Positions 27,358-35,494 of a DNA stretch of 64,000 bases are shown here, piece after piece; within the stretch, counting starts at the first letter, position 1; each line of letters opens with the position of its first letter. A program made the translations under genes and the position numbers. The stretch comes from Amycolatopsis palatopharyngis (GTDB lineage Bacteria > Actinomycetota > Actinomycetes > Mycobacteriales > Pseudonocardiaceae): the NCBI RefSeq assembly GCF_003385185.1, contig NZ_PQHZ01000016.1:1-64000 (forward strand), read 5' to 3'. A model generated the notes under the pieces. That model did not search any database. It was not told where the DNA came from and worked only from the letters and a program-made list of their open reading frames with translations.

Positions 27358-28575
27358 TCAGGCAGCGCAGGTGTTGCGCGCCGGCTTTCCGGCGAATCGC
27401 GAGCCGAGCCACTCCATCGCGATCGGGCCACCGACCGAGACGCCGATGATGTGTTCGGCCAGCGGGATCCGCTGCCACTGCACGGTCGCGCCGAGGTCGC
27501 AGTAACGGGCGAGCAGTGCCTTACCGGTGCGGTAAGGGATCAGCTCGTCGTACGCGGCGTGGTAGAGGAAAACGGGAACACCGGGACGATGCTGGCCCGC
27601 CTTGTTGTCCGTGAGCCGTGTCTGCCAGCGGGGATCGGACAGGGGGTCGGGGACCGTGACGAAGTCCTGCAGCCGGCCGAACGGAGCCGCGGCGCCGAGT
27701 TCCACGACGCATGCCTGCTCCACCCGCTCCACCAGTGCCCGTCCCCGTTCGTTGAGGATCTCCGCGAACGGTACCTCCGGGTACGCGGTCGCGAGTCCGA
27801 TCGCGGCGCCGATGACCAGGCCGAAGGCCGCACCGCCTTCGTTGAATTCGGCCACCTCGGCGAGGTCGGCGGGAACTCCGCCGGGTGCGGCGCCGACGAC
27901 GCGCACGTCCGGTGCGTAGCTGGGCTGCAGCTCTGCAGCGAACGCCGCTGCCTGGCCGCCCTGCGAGTAGCCGAAGATGCCGACGGGTCCGGACGAGGAA
28001 AGGCCTGCGCCCGGCACGTTCGCGGCGGCCCGTGCGGCGTCCAGCATCGCCCGGCCTTCGGACTGGCCGGTCGCGTAGGTGTGTGTGCCGGGCGTACCGA
28101 GGCCCTCGTAGTCGGTGAGAACGACGGCCCACCCCTTGAACAGGGCCTGGGCGATCAGCGCGATTTCGTTCTCGGTGCCGGTGCGCAGCTTGTACGAGGG
28201 CGCGCAAGAGTCACCGAGGCCGTGTGTGCCGACGGCGTAGGTGACCAGCGGGCGCGGCCCGTCCTGCCACGGTGTGGGCGGTACGAGCAGCGTGCCGGAG
28301 ACGGCGTTGGGTGCGCCGGACGCCGATGTCGAGCGGTAGAGCAGCTGCCATGCCCTGACCGGCGCGGGCAGCAGCCGGAGCGGCTCGGCGAAGACGTCGA
28401 CCGAGCGCAGGCGAAGGATCTCGCCCGCTGCGACGGCGGGCAGCGGGTCGGGCGGAGTGTAGAAGGGATCCTCCGCGGGAGCGGGCGGGGCGGGCGTCGC
28501 CTGCACCGCACCGGGGGCGGCGGTGACGAGCAGCGTCATCGCCAGGAGTAAGGGAGCCAGCAGACGACGAACCAC
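27358..28575 (-). CDS. Secreted lipase, LIP family (PF03583-like)
   Basis: A 405-aa secreted lipase/esterase. Residues 1-27 are a Sec signal peptide (VRRLLAPLLLAMTLLVTAAP then AVQA cleavage region). The nucleophile elbow is GIFGYSQGGQAAAFAAEL, with the serine at about residue 208; the catalytic Asp (likely YDELIPY) and His (PLAEHIIG) follow near residues 350 and 385. The length and LTDYEGLG motif match the actinobacterial/fungal LIP family acting on triacylglycerols or esters outside the cell. It diverges from a TetR gene with a dyad (28613-28627) between, so it is probably controlled by that regulator. Confidence 0.9.
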   Translation of the reverse strand: MVRRLLAPLLLAMTLLVTAAPGAVQATPAPPAPAEDPFYTPPDPLPAVAAGEILRLRSVDVFAEPLRLLPAPVRAWQLLYRSTSASGAPNAVSGTLLVPPTPWQDGPRPLVTYAVGTHGLGDSCAPSYKLRTGTENEIALIAQALFKGWAVVLTDYEGLGTPGTHTYATGQSEGRAMLDAARAAANVPGAGLSSSGPVGIFGYSQGGQAAAFAAELQPSYAPDVRVVGAAPGGVPADLAEVAEFNEGGAAFGLVIGAAIGLATAYPEVPFAEILNERGRALVERVEQACVVELGAAAPFGRLQDFVTVPDPLSDPRWQTRLTDNKAGQHRPGVPVFLYHAAYDELIPYRTGKALLARYCDLGATVQWQRIPLAEHIIGVSVGGPIAMEWLGSRFAGKPARNTCAA

Positions 28576-28612
28576 GATGGCCTCCGTGTGACGCGAGCTA
28601 CAGTGGTAATTC

Positions 28613-28627
28613 AGATTTTCGTAATCT
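28613..28627. promoter_or_regulatory. TetR-type operator candidate
   Basis: AGATT and AATCT flank TTCGT in the 116-bp region between the divergent lipase and TetR genes. A wider pair, GGTAAT (28605-28610) and ATTACC (28657-28662), is also inverted. Confidence 0.45.
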
Positions 28628-28691
28628 AGACCGAACGGGCGTATTTGGCAATCCTCATTACCATTTGCGCTCAGTCGATCGAGGAGGCCGT

Positions 28692-29333
28692 ATGCCCGAG
28701 GAACCGGGCCGGATGTATCGCGGAGTGGGACCCGGGCGTCGCCGGGCCCAGCGCAGGGAACGGCTGCTGCTCGCTGCCCTGGACGAGTTCACCTCGACCG
28801 GCTACCAATCGACGAAGATCGCCGAGTTGTGCACACGGGCAGGCGTGTCCACACGCAATTTCTACGAGGAGTTCCGGGGCAAGGAGGATGTGCTGCTGGC
28901 GCTGCACGCGCGGATCAACGAGCTGGCCATGGCCAGGGTGAGCGAGGAGCTCGAGCGGGTCGCGGAGGCGGATATGCCCACCAGGATCGGCACACTGGTC
29001 GATGCCTTCGTCGGCGCCGTCGCCGCCGATCCCCGGCTGCCACGGCTCAACTACGTCGAGGCGGTGGGCGTGAGTCCCGCGCTGGAGGCGCAGCATCAGG
29101 AGTGGGTCGGGCGGTGGGCGGAGTTCATCAGCCACGAGGCAGCGCGGGCCGCTGAGCACGGGATCGCGCCTGCTCGGGACTACCGGCTCACGGCGATCGC
29201 GCTCGTCGGAGCGGTGACCGGACTGCTCAGGGAGTGGCAGGCCCACGATCCGCCCACACCGGCGACCGCCATAGCCGAGGAAATGACGGGGATCATGATC
29301 GCGGCCATCACCCGTAAGGTGGCTGATTCGTGA
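28692..29333 (+). CDS. TetR-family regulator divergent to lipase
   Basis: A 213-aa TetR regulator. The DNA-binding domain includes STKIAELCTRAGVSTRNFYE followed by EFRGKEDVLLALH (residues about 40-72). The C-terminal region (RLPRLNYVEAVGVSPALEAQ) resembles TetR_C groups that sense acyl or aromatic ligands. The ATG at 28692 has GAGGAGG at 5-6 nt. It is divergent from the secreted lipase gene and followed by pdxH after 124 bp, so the lipase is its most likely target. Confidence 0.9.
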   Translation: MPEEPGRMYRGVGPGRRRAQRRERLLLAALDEFTSTGYQSTKIAELCTRAGVSTRNFYEEFRGKEDVLLALHARINELAMARVSEELERVAEADMPTRIGTLVDAFVGAVAADPRLPRLNYVEAVGVSPALEAQHQEWVGRWAEFISHEAARAAEHGIAPARDYRLTAIALVGAVTGLLREWQAHDPPTPATAIAEEMTGIMIAAITRKVADS

Positions 29334-29457
29334 AGTTGCGGTAAACGAGTGTCAGGTGTCACCGTTCGGGAGGTTCCCCCGCCGCCCCTGCAAGCCCTAC
29401 CGTCGCCTGACAGGGCCGAGGCCGAATTGTGTTCGTGGGCGCGGAGGTTGGGCGAAC

Positions 29458-30147
29458 ATGCCGGAAGTGGACAACATGGACGGAATCACCGGAATCGGTG
29501 ACGTAACGGTGCGCCTGCCCGGGATGCGGGTGGCCTATGACGGCGGTGCACTTGAGGAGTCGGCACTCGCTCCCAGCTGGGCCGAGCAGTTGCAGGTCTG
29601 GCTGGACGAGGCGGAGTCCGCCGGGGTCGCCGAACCCAACGCCATGGTGCTCGCCACGGCGGATGCCGAAGGCAGGCCGTCCTCGCGAACCGTGCTGTGC
29701 AAGGGCCTCGACCAGCGCGGAGTGGTGTTCTACACCAACTACACCTCGGCCAAGAGCCACGACCTGACCGCGACGCGGTACGCCTCGGTGACCTTCCCCT
29801 GGTACTCCCTGCACCGGCAGGTGAACGTCCGCGGCGAGGTGGAGAAGGTGGACGTCACCGAGACCGCCGCCTACTGGGCCTCCCGGCCGCGTGGCTCCCA
29901 GCTCGGCGCCTGGGCTTCGCCGCAGTCGCGGGTGGTCGGCGACCGCCGATCCTTGGACAACGCGCTGCACGCGATCGAACGCCGGTTCGCCGACGCCGAG
30001 CAGATCCCGTTCCCGCCACACTGGGGCGGCTGGCGCATTCGTCCCGACGTCGTCGAGTTCTGGCAGGGCAGGCGGGACCGGCTGCACGACCGGCTGCGCT
30101 ACGTCCGCGACGAGGACGGCTGGGGCATCGAGCGCCTCGCTCCATAG
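29458..30147 (+). CDS. pdxH: Pyridoxamine 5'-phosphate oxidase
   Basis: A 229-aa FMN-dependent oxidase making pyridoxal 5'-phosphate from PNP or PMP in the last step of vitamin B6 synthesis/salvage. Family signatures: SRTVLCKGLDQRGVVFYTNY (FMN binding, about residues 77-96), ATRYASVTFPWYSLHRQVNV, SRPRGSQLGAWASPQS and the C-terminal dimerisation block IERLAP. GGAGG lies 11 nt before the ATG at 29458; the open frame to 29356 is an upstream extension. A 30-bp-period palindrome array starts 40 bp after the stop. Confidence 0.95.
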   Translation: MPEVDNMDGITGIGDVTVRLPGMRVAYDGGALEESALAPSWAEQLQVWLDEAESAGVAEPNAMVLATADAEGRPSSRTVLCKGLDQRGVVFYTNYTSAKSHDLTATRYASVTFPWYSLHRQVNVRGEVEKVDVTETAAYWASRPRGSQLGAWASPQSRVVGDRRSLDNALHAIERRFADAEQIPFPPHWGGWRIRPDVVEFWQGRRDRLHDRLRYVRDEDGWGIERLAP

Positions 30148-30186
30148 AACCGTCCGCGGGCGGCCGTTCCTCCCGCACAGCGAAGT

Positions 30187-30267
30187 TCCCCAATGTGGCT
30201 TTCGGGAACTTAGACGTCCCCAATGTGGCATTGGGGAACTCCAACGTCCCCAATGCCACATTGGGGA
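30187..30267. repeat. 30-bp-period palindrome array, 3 units, behind pdxH
   Basis: Three 21-bp units at 30187-30207, 30217-30237 and 30247-30267, separated by 9-bp spacers (ACTTAGACG, ACTCCAACG). The middle unit has arms TCCCCAATG and CATTGGGGA around TGG; the third unit is its exact reverse complement; the first has a CTTTCGGGA right arm. It lies 40 bp after the pdxH stop. Confidence 0.95.
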
Positions 30268-30289
30268 AGACCTCCGCAGCGGGCCACCT

Positions 30290-30311
30290 CGTTAGTTGTC
30301 GTAGGCTAACG
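30290..30311. promoter_or_regulatory. Operator-like dyad before MFS gene
   Basis: CGTTAG (30290-30295) and CTAACG (30306-30311) are inverted around 10 bp, ending 4 bp before the GTG start of the MFS gene. A -10-like TAGGCT (30303-30308) lies inside it, which would give a leaderless mRNA. Confidence 0.4.
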
Positions 30312-30315
30312 ATTC

Positions 30316-31611
30316 GTGGCTACTGGGGCGGGTGAGCGCAGGGGAGCACGTAAGGTGCTCGGCTCGATCACCGTCGACACCCGCCCGCTACGCGTTCCGG
30401 CGTTCCGGCGGCTGTGGATCTCCACCGCCGTCACCGCGATCGGCAGCCAGCTCACGGTCGTCGCCGTGCCAAAGCAGGTCTACGACCTCACGGGCTCCTC
30501 CGGCTACGTCGGGCTGACCGGCGCCGTCGCACTGGTGCCGCTGCTCGTCTTCGGCCTCTGGGGCGGCGCCATCGCCGACACCGTGGACCGGCGCAAGCTC
30601 CTGCTGGTCACCAACACCGGGATCGCCGCTACGTCGGTCCTGCTCTGGGCGCAGGCATTCTTCGCCGTGAACTCGGTCTGGGTGGTGCTCGCGCTGCTGG
30701 GGCTCAATCAGGCGTTCTTCGCGGTCAACATGCCCACCCGCAGCGCCGTGATCGCCCGGCTCGTCCCGCTCGATCTGCTGCCGTCGGCTGTCGCGCTCGG
30801 CGCCACGATGATGCAGTTCGGCGCGGTGCTCGGACCGATGCTCGCGGGAGCTCTCCTGCCGGTGCTCGGGCTGTCCACGCTGTATCTCCTGGACACGATC
30901 GCCCTCACCCTCGCGCTGCTCGCCGTGTGGAAGCTGCCCGCGCTGCCGCCGCTGGAAGGTCCGACCCGTCGGGCGGGGCTGCGCGACGTCCTCGACGGCT
31001 TCCGCTATCTCGCGACGAAGAAGATCCTGCTCGCGTCCTTCCTCGTGGACATCATCGCGATGGTGGCCGGAATGCCGAGGGCATTGTTCCCGGAAATGGC
31101 CGAACGAACGTTCGGCGATCCGCCCGGCGGCGGGCTCGCGCTCGGCTGGTTGTACGCCGCGATCCCACTCGGTGCTCTTGCCTGTGGCCTCGCCTCCGGC
31201 TGGCTGACCCGGATCGGGCGGCACGGTGTCGCCGTAACCGTCTCGATCTGCGTGTGGGGCATCGCGATCATCGGTTTCGGGCTCGCCGACTCGCTCTGGC
31301 TCGCGGTGCTCTTCCTCGCCCTCGGTGGCGCGGCCGACTTCGTGAGCATGGTGTTCCGTAGCGCGATCCTGCAGACCGCGACCACCGACGCCATGCGCGG
31401 GCGGCTGCAGGGCGTCTTCACCGTCGTCGTGGCCGGCGGACCCCGGATCGCCGACGTGACCCACGGTTGGGCGGCCGCAGGCATCGGCACCACCGCCGCG
31501 GCGACCGGTGGCGGGGTGCTGGTGATCGTGGTCGTCGTCGTGGCCGTCGCATTGCTGCCCGCCTTCTGGCGTTACCGCGCGCCCTCCGGTGAACGCCTAG
31601 TGGGTGAATGA
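30316..31611 (+). CDS. MFS transporter, EntS-like
   Basis: A 431-aa major facilitator with twelve membrane segments. The N-terminal motif (TRPLRVPAFRRLWISTAVTA), loop motif A (GGAIADTVDRRKLLL) and conserved MPTRSAVIARLVP match the EntS/MFS_3 exporter group. The GTG at 30316 follows a likely -10 element closely and lacks a ribosome-binding site, suggesting a leaderless transcript. It sits after the pdxH palindrome array and before an APC permease, with no shared operon evident. It is about 30 residues shorter than the paralogue at 9299, whose extra length is an N-terminal extension. Substrate unknown. Confidence 0.88.
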   Translation: MATGAGERRGARKVLGSITVDTRPLRVPAFRRLWISTAVTAIGSQLTVVAVPKQVYDLTGSSGYVGLTGAVALVPLLVFGLWGGAIADTVDRRKLLLVTNTGIAATSVLLWAQAFFAVNSVWVVLALLGLNQAFFAVNMPTRSAVIARLVPLDLLPSAVALGATMMQFGAVLGPMLAGALLPVLGLSTLYLLDTIALTLALLAVWKLPALPPLEGPTRRAGLRDVLDGFRYLATKKILLASFLVDIIAMVAGMPRALFPEMAERTFGDPPGGGLALGWLYAAIPLGALACGLASGWLTRIGRHGVAVTVSICVWGIAIIGFGLADSLWLAVLFLALGGAADFVSMVFRSAILQTATTDAMRGRLQGVFTVVVAGGPRIADVTHGWAAAGIGTTAAATGGGVLVIVVVVVAVALLPAFWRYRAPSGERLVGE

Positions 31612-31670
31612 CGAGTTCGTGAGCGATTCGGTCTGTCCTTGACCCCGTAGTTGGGGCACACTCTTGCGCC

Positions 31671-33056
31671 ATGGCGGATGCGCGCACCGAGCACGTCGAT
31701 ACCGGACCTTCCGGGCAGCCAGCCCTCAAGCGGGTGATCGGCCCGAAACTGTTGTTGTTCTTCGTCGTCGGCGACATCATCGGCACCGGTATCTACGCCC
31801 TCACCGGCCAGGTGGCCGGCCGGGTCGGCGGGGCGCTGTGGCTACCGTTCCTGCTGGCGTTCGCGGTCGCGTTCATGACCGCGTTCGGCTATCTGGAACT
31901 GGTCGGCAAGTACCCGAGAGCCGCGGGCGCGGCGCTCTACACCAATCGCGCGTTCCGGATTCCGTTTCTGACGTTCATGGTCGCGTTCGCGGTGATGTGC
32001 TCGGGAATCACCTCGGCGTCCTCGGCGGCGGTCGCTTTCGGCAACACATATCTGGCCGAGTTCATCAGTTCCCCGATGCCGCTGGTGGCCATCCTCTTCA
32101 TCGTCGGACTCGGGCTGATCAACTTCCGCGGCGTCAGCGAGTCCGTCAAGACCAACGTAGTTCTGACGTGCATCGAGCTCGCGGGCCTGCTGATCATCAT
32201 CGGCGTCGGCGTATGGGCGGTAATGAACGGCAACGGGGAGCCCGGCAGGCTCGTCGAGGTGGACACCGCCGACCAGACCTGGCTTGTGGCGATCACCTCG
32301 GCAACCTCGCTGGCGTTCTTCGCGATGGTCGGTTTCGAGGACTCGGTCAACATGGCCGAGGAGTGCAAGGATCCGGTGCGAATCTTCCCCAAGGCCATGC
32401 TGTGGGGAATGGTCGTCGCCGCCACGATCTACATCCTGGTGTCGGTGACGTCCTCGCTGCTCGTACCCGCCGACGATCTGAAGGCGGCCGAGAGCGGTGC
32501 GCTGCTGAAGGTGATCGACGTCGGCGCGCCGGGTATGCCGCGCGAGATCTTCTCCGCACTCGGACTGTTCGCCGTCATCAACTCCGCGCTGATCAACATG
32601 TTGATGGCCAGCCGCCTGCTCTACGGCATGGCCAACGAGAAGATCATCCCGAAGCAACTCGGCACGGTGCACCCGTTCCGCCGCAGTCCGTGGGTCGCGA
32701 TCGTCTTCACCAGCGTGATCGCGATCGTCCTGGTGTCCACAGTGGATATCGGCGTGCTCGGCGGTACGACGGCGCTGTTGCTGCTGGTGGTGTTCGCCGT
32801 CGTCAACATCGCCGTGCTCGTGCTGCGCAGGGAAAAGGTGGAACACAAGCATTTCCGCGCTCCCACCGCTATTCCGGTGTTCGCGGCGATCTTCTGTCTC
32901 TACCTGGTGAGCCCGCTTTCCGGGCGGCCCGCCCGGGACTACACCGTCGCTGCGATCCTGCTCGCCGTCGGGCTCGTGCTGTGGGGCATCAACTGGATGA
33001 TCATGCGCGCCCACCACGAACCGCCGTCGAGGATCGACGCCGAGGACCTGGGGTAG
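31671..33056 (+). CDS. APC-superfamily amino-acid permease
   Basis: A 461-aa transporter of the amino acid-polyamine-organocation family with about twelve spans. Helix 1 contains the substrate-binding GDIIGTGIYALTGQVAG motif, followed by the MTAFGYLELVGKYPRAAGAA segment and EDSVNMAEECKDPVRIFPKA in helix 6-loop, all standard for APC amino-acid uptake systems. The ATG at 31671 has no ribosome-binding site. It is a stand-alone gene. Substrate cannot be read from sequence; the family includes cationic and neutral amino-acid carriers. Confidence 0.9.
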   Translation: MADARTEHVDTGPSGQPALKRVIGPKLLLFFVVGDIIGTGIYALTGQVAGRVGGALWLPFLLAFAVAFMTAFGYLELVGKYPRAAGAALYTNRAFRIPFLTFMVAFAVMCSGITSASSAAVAFGNTYLAEFISSPMPLVAILFIVGLGLINFRGVSESVKTNVVLTCIELAGLLIIIGVGVWAVMNGNGEPGRLVEVDTADQTWLVAITSATSLAFFAMVGFEDSVNMAEECKDPVRIFPKAMLWGMVVAATIYILVSVTSSLLVPADDLKAAESGALLKVIDVGAPGMPREIFSALGLFAVINSALINMLMASRLLYGMANEKIIPKQLGTVHPFRRSPWVAIVFTSVIAIVLVSTVDIGVLGGTTALLLLVVFAVVNIAVLVLRREKVEHKHFRAPTAIPVFAAIFCLYLVSPLSGRPARDYTVAAILLAVGLVLWGINWMIMRAHHEPPSRIDAEDLG

Positions 33057-33131
33057 CGGCGCGGACAATCCCAGATCGTCGTGCCTCCTGGTCCGCGCTG
33101 CTGGAGATCACCCGCCGGTAGATTCGCGGGT

Positions 33132-34040
33132 ATGGGAAACCCGACCGGCGAACAGTTCGAACTCACCAGGGGCAGTGCCAGGGCGGTGGTCACCGAGATC
33201 GGCGCCGGGCTGCGGGCTTTCGAGATCGGCGGTGTGCCGTACCTCGAGTCCTTCGACGCCGACGAGAAGCCGCCGAAGGGTGCCGGCCAGGTGCTGCTGC
33301 CCTGGCCCAACCGGACCAAGGACGCCCGCTGGACCCATGACGGTGAGCCCCAGCAGCTGAAGGTCACCGAGCAGGCCCGGGGCAACGCGATTCACGGCCT
33401 GGTCAGGCACGAGGAGTGGCAGCTGCTGGAGCACGCGGAGTCCTCGATCACGATGTCGATCGACATCCCTGAGCAGGAGGGCTGGCCGGTGCCGCTGCAT
33501 GCGGTGATCACCTACGACCTGGCGCCTCGCGAGCTGACCGTCACGCACCAGGTGCGCAACGACGGGGACTCGCCGATCGGTTTCGGCGTCGGCACGCATC
33601 CCTACTTCCGGATCGGTGACGTGCCCACCGACGACCTCACGCTGACCCTGCCCGCCACGCGGGTGCGTCCGTACCTGGCGGACGAGCAGCTCCCCTACGG
33701 CGAGGAGCGCGACGTCGCGGGCACCGAGTACGACCTGCGCTCGGGAGTCCGAGTCGGTGAGCTGGATCTGGACACGGCCTTCGGTGGCCTGCTGCCCGCC
33801 GCCGACGGCCGTCACCACCACCTGCTGGCCCACGAGTCCACCACGGTGGAGGTCTGGACTGACGCGGACTTCCGTTGGGCCCAGGTCTTCACCCCCGCCG
33901 ACCTGGTCGGCCGGGGCCGAGCGGTGGCGATCGAGCCGATGACCTGCCCCGCCGACGCCCTGAACTCCGGCACCGACCTCATCACCCTCGCCCCCGCCGG
34001 CACCTGGACCGCGAGCTGGGGCGTAGCCGTTCACCTCTGA
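33132..34040 (+). CDS. Aldose 1-epimerase family protein
   Basis: A 302-aa galactose-mutarotase-like enzyme interconverting alpha and beta anomers of sugars or sugar phosphates. Key residues: His in HGLVRHEEW (about residue 81) and His in GVGTHPYFRI (about 158), and the conserved Glu in VAIEPMTCPADALNSG (about 264). The beta-sandwich start SARAVVTEIGAGLRAFEIGG is typical. The ATG at 33132 begins MGNPTGEQFEL. The gene stands 76 bp after the APC permease and is followed by two palindromes of the TTTCCCGGGAAA family. Confidence 0.93.
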   Translation: MGNPTGEQFELTRGSARAVVTEIGAGLRAFEIGGVPYLESFDADEKPPKGAGQVLLPWPNRTKDARWTHDGEPQQLKVTEQARGNAIHGLVRHEEWQLLEHAESSITMSIDIPEQEGWPVPLHAVITYDLAPRELTVTHQVRNDGDSPIGFGVGTHPYFRIGDVPTDDLTLTLPATRVRPYLADEQLPYGEERDVAGTEYDLRSGVRVGELDLDTAFGGLLPAADGRHHHLLAHESTTVEVWTDADFRWAQVFTPADLVGRGRAVAIEPMTCPADALNSGTDLITLAPAGTWTASWGVAVHL

Positions 34041-34057
34041 GCCCGGTTCCTACCCCT

Positions 34058-34122
34058 CGCACTTTCCCGGGAAAGTGCGGTACATGCGCGTGCACGTATC
34101 GCACTTTCCCGGGAAAGTGCGA
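34058..34122. repeat. Two TTTCCCGGGAAA-family palindromes
   Basis: Perfect copies at 34058-34079 (22 bp) and 34099-34122 (24 bp, identical to the one at 10694). They are 18 and 59 bp after the epimerase stop codon. Confidence 0.95.
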
Positions 34123-34187
34123 GGTGGCTGGATCGTGACTGGCGGGTGGTGGCGCCGGAGGCGGGTAATTCGTTAGCGTGTCGAACT

Positions 34188-35402
34188 ATGTACAGCGCGA
34201 TCACTGGTGGCTATGTAGTTCCCGTCGACGGAGACCCCATCGACGGCGGCACCGTACTCATGTCCGACGACAAGATCGTCGCGGTGGGATCCGAGGCCGA
34301 TGTCGACATCCCGGACGAGGCGAGGCTGATCGACGCCTCCGGCTCGTGGGTGCTCCCCGGCTTCATCGACGCGCACGCCCATCTCGGCGTGCATGAGGAC
34401 GGCGAGGGCTGGTCCGGCAACGACACCAACGAGATGACCGATCCCAACGGAGCCCGATTCCGCGCGCTGGACGGCATCGACCCCTACGAGGTCGGCTTCG
34501 ACGACGCCTTGACCGGTGGTGTCACCAGCGTGGTGATCAAGCCGGGCTCTGGTAACCCGATCGGTGGGCAGACCGTCGGCGTGAAGACGTGGGGCCGCAA
34601 CGGTTTCGACATCGTGTTCGCCGAGGACGTCAGTGTGAAGAGCGCACTGGGCGAGAACCCGAAGCGGGTGTACGGCGAGAAGGACAAGACACCGTCAACG
34701 AGGCTCGGTGTCGCCGCCGTGCTGCGGGAGGCGTTCACCAAGGCGCGCAACTACTCCTTGCAGCGCGATCACGCGCAGGCCGAGGGCAAACCGTTCGACG
34801 TCGACCTCACCCTGGAGACACTGGCGCGGGTGCTCGACGGCGAGCTCTACTGGGACCAGCACGTGCATCGTGCCGACGACATTGTCACCGCGATCCGCCT
34901 CGCCGAGGAGTTCGGCTACAAACTGGTGCTCAACCACGGCACGGAGGCGCACCTGATCGCCGATCTCGTCGCCGAGCGTGGCATTCCGGTGATCCTCGGG
35001 CCACTGTTCACCAGCCGCGTCAAGGTGGAGGTGCGGCACCGCACGATTCGCTCGGCGGGCATCCTGGCCCGCGCCGGCGTCCAGCTGGCGATCACCACCG
35101 ATCACCCGGTCATTCCGATCAACTTCCTCGTTTACCAGGCCGCGCTGGCGGTGAAGGAAGGGTTGGACACCGACACGGCGTTGCGCGCGCTCACCGTCAA
35201 CCCCGCCGCGATCCTCGGGTTGCAGGACCGGATCGGCGCGCTCAAGCCCGGCCTGGACGCCGACGTCGTCATCTGGTCCGGCGACCCGCTGGACGTGATG
35301 AACCGGGCCATGCGCGTGTTCGTCCGGGGCCGCGAGGTGTACCACTTCGACGAGGTTCAGGGTGAGGGCGTGGTCGCGGAGCGCCGCTACCAGGAGAGCT
35401 GA
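34188..35402 (+). CDS. Amidohydrolase, imidazolonepropionase-like
   Basis: A 404-aa metal-dependent amidohydrolase (COG1228-like). The N-terminal metal motif FIDAHAHLG is at about residues 60-68, further ligands are in LYWDQHVHRADDIV and VLNHGTEAHLI, and the Asp ligand is in ITTDHPVIP. The C-terminal ALKPGLDADVVIWSGDPLD closes the small beta domain. Family members hydrolyse cyclic amides, peptides or xenobiotics. The ATG at 34188 (MYSAITGGYVVPVDGDPIDG) fits homologues; no ribosome-binding site. A tandem 21-bp repeat starts inside its stop codon. Confidence 0.9.
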   Translation: MYSAITGGYVVPVDGDPIDGGTVLMSDDKIVAVGSEADVDIPDEARLIDASGSWVLPGFIDAHAHLGVHEDGEGWSGNDTNEMTDPNGARFRALDGIDPYEVGFDDALTGGVTSVVIKPGSGNPIGGQTVGVKTWGRNGFDIVFAEDVSVKSALGENPKRVYGEKDKTPSTRLGVAAVLREAFTKARNYSLQRDHAQAEGKPFDVDLTLETLARVLDGELYWDQHVHRADDIVTAIRLAEEFGYKLVLNHGTEAHLIADLVAERGIPVILGPLFTSRVKVEVRHRTIRSAGILARAGVQLAITTDHPVIPINFLVYQAALAVKEGLDTDTALRALTVNPAAILGLQDRIGALKPGLDADVVIWSGDPLDVMNRAMRVFVRGREVYHFDEVQGEGVVAERRYQES

Positions 35403-35484
35403 TCTGCCAACTCGGGCCCCGGATCTGCCAACTCGGGCCCCGGATCTGCCAAGTCGGGCCCTGGAACTGCCAAGTCGGGGGCTG
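35401..35484. repeat. 21-bp tandem repeat, 4 units
   Basis: Units at 35401-35421, 35422-35442, 35443-35463 and 35464-35484. The first two are identical, starting GATCTGCCAACTCGGGCCCC; the third differs at two positions and the fourth at more. The array starts within the amidohydrolase stop codon and ends 11 bp before the 3' end of the convergent acyl-CoA dehydrogenase gene. Confidence 0.95.
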
Positions 35485-35494
35485 GGCGTGTCGG

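Noticed and set aside
30302-30312. TAGGCTAAC before the MFS gene as an iron box
   Set aside because: Only nine consensus positions match; the left half-site is missing. It fits a simple CGTTAG/CTAACG dyad better.
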